DNA from: Pocillopora verrucosa
Taxonomy: Eukaryota > Cnidaria > Anthozoa > Scleractinia > Pocilloporidae
Length of the DNA: 64,000 bases
NCBI RefSeq assembly: GCF_036669915.1
Contig: NC_089313.1
Location: 12,480,292 to 12,544,291, forward strand
Direction of reading: 5' to 3'
This document shows positions 61,501 to 64,000 of this stretch, piece by piece; position 1 is the first letter of the stretch; each line of letters starts with the position of its first letter. The position numbers and the translations under genes are program-made. The notes under the pieces were generated by a model. That model searched no databases and was not told the DNA's origin. It saw nothing but the letters and a program-made list of their open reading frames with translations.

Positions 61501-61794
61501 GGATACTGTGCAAGTTCAAACACGCCCGTGTAATTTAATCAAAAGCAGCACACGCGGAGCTAAAATCAGATATACGCTCCGACGTTCTCTTTTCAAATTA
61601 TCAGCTTAAATTAAATTCAACAAGTAACATGTGTTGTTAAATTCTTTTTCATAGCTCATCACATGCTCCGATTGATCATTCTATCGAATACTAGTAATAA
61701 CGACGTAGATTTATCTAAGCCATTTTCACCATACCTCTGATCTCTTCTTTGACGTTCCTGTTTTAAGACTGAGTAAGACTTTCTTCCGTTCCAT
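52540..61794 (-). CDS. MCPH1: Microcephalin (three BRCT domains)
   Basis: Seventeen exons with matching phases: 61794-61735 (ATG), 61104-60864, 60554-60469, 59955-59920, 59700-59469, 59008-58952, 58734-58694, 58152-58059, 57120-56908, 56570-56334, 55701-55043, 54323-54286, 54190-54028, 53633-53556, 53454-53314, 52820-52730, 52586-52540 (stop). They sum to 2514 nt, 837 residues plus stop (human 835). BRCT1 (about 101-200) carries VVAFIEV, GATVVKKLTPEVTHV and GIYLVSVLWVESCRQSG, followed by SMQPKAF as in human MCPH1. The middle (about 220-650) is long, basic/acidic and of low complexity. BRCT2 (about 653-745) has IVMTSM, SHVIAGSPRRTLNVLMAVAQ and WVDEEPYEL. BRCT3 (about 746-837) has ISAGPGYHQELF, LIGLCGG and VTEQWIL. 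Microcephalin acts in the nucleus in chromosome condensation timing and DNA damage signalling. Unlike human MCPH1, about 100 residues precede BRCT1. The last exon is the least certain. Confidence 0.93.
58363..58437 (-). other. tRNA-like sequence (degenerate tRNA or SINE head)
   Basis: On the minus strand, a D arm-like ctgtggctcaggggtagagc (box A), an anticodon-like arm with stem tcgga/tccga, and a T arm-like gaggttcgattcttca (box B) are correctly spaced. The acceptor ends (gatctct with ggggact) pair poorly and the anticodon loop appears to be 8 nt, so it is unlikely to be a functional tRNA. It lies in an MCPH1 intron, in the sense orientation of the gene. Confidence 0.6.
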
Positions 61795-62177
61795 TGTGGT
61801 CTGGAAAGTTTTTATCAGGATGAAGAAGCGCTTATACGATCAGTCAAACTAAAATCGGATGGCATTACCAGCACGTCCTGGGCAAACGAAGGTCCAAAAC
61901 GACTTAGATGTTTTCAAGAAATCCCGCCTTGCAAAACATGAGCCCATAACGTGTTTCAGCGGTATAGATATAAAAAATTATTTGTTCGTGTAATCCTAGT
62001 GAATGGTCCTTAAACTTATCAATAACCATAACATTGACATTCCCTCCTTCATCAACCAAATTTAGAAAATTTTTTTCGCCTATGCAGAGTGAAGCTGTAA
62101 AGGTAAACCTTGTAATAGCGTTATTTCTTGATTAAAATAAATTTTTTTAGGGATCAAGATGTAGAAACACGGCTTAA

Positions 62178-62388
62178 CCCTTTAGTTCCCTGAAGTGATC
62201 AACATGTAAATTTTCTCTATAATATCCATACATAATCTAGCAAAAAGGTAACGAGAATACTCAAACTTATCAAGTAGAAGCTGTCATCCTAATCTGACGC
62301 CAGATTCTTGTAATTAATTCACAAGGAAATATGTAGCAGCTGGAGTGGCGAATTAACATTATCAATCAGATTTTAGGAGTTTTAAGGG
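62178..62388. mobile_element. TTAA-flanked MITE, family 2 (best copy)
   Basis: A 211-bp element flanked by TTAA on both sides (62174-62177 and 62389-62392). Ends ccctttagttccctg and, inverted, cccttaaaactcc. No open frame. Related degraded copies are at 27713 and 18945, and one is possible at 22022. The TTAA sites suggest piggyBac-type mobilisation. Confidence 0.8.
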
Positions 62389-62944
62389 TTAAGATTAGAC
62401 CATTTGATAGTGGAACAATGGTTTGAAAGGTTGTGTGATATGTCAACTTAAAGCTATGAACTCTGACACTTCCTCACTCTGAATCTTAGAATATGTATCA
62501 GCATACTACTTAAACTTAAACTCATTATTTATTAAGGGTTTTAAACTTGGGGGAATGGGTTGCATGAGTTGTAACAGTTGTCTATATTTTCATATCCGCA
62601 TCATCCTCTCTTTGAATGCTCATTTAGATTCATTCATGTCTCCAATGGGAAGAATAATAGTTCTTAGGGTTAGATTAACCTATGAAAAAATGTCACCCAT
62701 GCAGACCACTCACGTACTACTTTAATATTTTGATAGCATAATGACCCTTCAAGGGAACGCATGGCTGCAGAATAATCTCAAAATTTTCTATACTGCAATC
62801 ATACAAAGGAGCCATACTTCCCTTACATTTTCTCTGCACCAGCTCACACACTATATGGTTTATCAGGGCCATTAATGAATGATGTCTTTTCTACTTATTT
62901 ATGCCGTCTGTGCATTTACATCATAAAGTTTGATTAACAATTTG

Positions 62945-63255
62945 AAGCAAAATATTTGTATTCATAGTATGATGGTTTTCAAAACCTTGGTTTCTTTCTC
63001 TATTTTGACATTAAAACCTTTGGAGAACAAGTTTAGTACCAATTCTCTTGTCAGTTATAAGTTAGTTATGAATCCTTTAAGGGAGAAGGGAGCGAATCCA
63101 AGCAAAATATTTGTATTCATAGTATGATGGCTTTCAAAACCTTGGTTTCTTTCTCTATTTTGACATTAAAACCTTTGGAGAAAAAGTTTAGTACCAATTC
63201 TCTTGTCAGTTATAAGTTAGTTATGAATCCTTTGAGGGAGAAGGGAGCGAATCCA
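62945..63255. repeat. 155-bp tandem repeat, two copies
   Basis: The unit starting aagcaaaatatttgtattc occurs at 62945-63099 and 63100-63255 with only a few substitutions (for example ggttttc against ggctttc, and tttaaggg against tttgaggg). Confidence 0.95.
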
Positions 63256-64000
63256 ACTGGTGTTTTTTTTGGACCTACCCAGATTAGGAGTGTCACAATT
63301 TAGGTACTCTATAATGCATGTAAAACAATAGTGGATGATTGATTTTTCCTTTCTTGTATTGTATGGATGACTTAGTTATGTGATGCTTTGCTGTGACAAT
63401 ATTTTGCTTCACTGAGGAAGGAGGATATGTGTCCTACACAATGTCTTGAAACAGTCTGAACCACCAACACTTGAGTTTAATGAAAATTTCCAGTTGTACA
63501 AAACATGATATTTCTTCATGAATGTTCCTCAGGAAGGTTTTTATATTCACAGCAGCTACTGCAGAGGAAAGCATGCATTGGGGTAACCAAAGCGTGTTTG
63601 TCTAAGTGTATTGTAATTAGGAATAGTTTCAGTTTACTCCAATTGACTGATTGAAGAATTGGGGTAGAATATAAAATCATCTGAGTGTTAGTTAGGAACC
63701 AAATACAGTATAATTAGATTTAAAAAGGCTCTGACCCTGATTTGCGAGCAAAAGACAGAAAGGAGAGTCATTAAGTTTTCATGGAAGGTGACGCATGCTT
63801 ATGCCATGTGATATTCCTTGAAGTGATTCCAAGAAAACAATGTTCTCAAAGTAATAACCACTGATTTACTGATTACCAATATTCTTTTAAGGTTGTTAAT
63901 GAAAATTTATAGACCCACTTCAAACTTTTGTCATTAGGAAGCTCAGTTATAGGATTTAACCGTAAGTGGGATGAAAGAAAAAGTTACTCACACAAATAAT

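Larger units (their letters stand above)
61800..64000. other. Region upstream of MCPH1 without a recognised gene
   Basis: Apart from the MITE at 62178-62388 and the tandem repeat at 62945-63255, no gene or RNA is seen. The longest open frame (62930-63127) lies over the tandem repeat and has no domain. Confidence 0.5.

Overview
This is nuclear DNA of an animal, most probably an anthozoan cnidarian (stony coral or close relative). The base composition is AT-rich. Animal-type genes are split into many short exons with GT-AG introns, introns and spacers carry many short non-autonomous transposons, and there is a local expansion of intronless TRIM-NHL genes, as is common in cnidarians. The organism assignment is inference; the gene identities rest on motifs read from translated exons.

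Layout. 1-6.4 kb: no firmly supported gene; two weak minus-strand coding candidates (2.1-2.4 and 5.7-6.0 kb). 6.4-7.9 kb: a broken segmental copy of the 13.2-14.7 kb segment, which holds the tail of CHFR and the end of its convergent neighbour. 8.18 kb: tRNA-Arg(ACG). 9.9-13.3 kb: plus-strand coiled-coil gene of unknown function with a triplicated exon. 13.7-25.8 kb: minus-strand CHFR (FHA, RING, cysteine-rich region, PAR-binding zinc finger). 25.86-28.9 kb: plus-strand MRPL15, divergent from CHFR with 86 bp between start codons. 29.5-42.5 kb: TRIM-NHL cluster with one intact 751-codon gene on +, one mildly frameshifted copy on -, one badly decayed copy on -, and an orphan NHL fragment. 46.2-47.6 kb: an ID-type helix-loop-helix gene. 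52.5-61.8 kb: minus-strand microcephalin (MCPH1), resolved to 17 in-frame exons (837 codons plus stop). 61.8-64 kb: no gene seen.

Functional links. CHFR (mitotic stress checkpoint ubiquitin ligase that binds poly-ADP-ribose) and MCPH1 (BRCT protein of chromosome condensation and DNA damage response) are both cell-cycle genes, but they lie about 27 kb apart and I do not claim a functional cluster. The TRIM-NHL copies are the clearest case of ongoing duplication and decay.

Cautions. Single-base frame breaks occur at or near homopolymer runs in MRPL15 and in the first TRIM-NHL copy, and two CHFR exon junctions are also one base out of frame. Assembly indel error must be excluded before any of these is called a pseudogene. 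MCPH1, ID and the intact TRIM-NHL gene show no such break.
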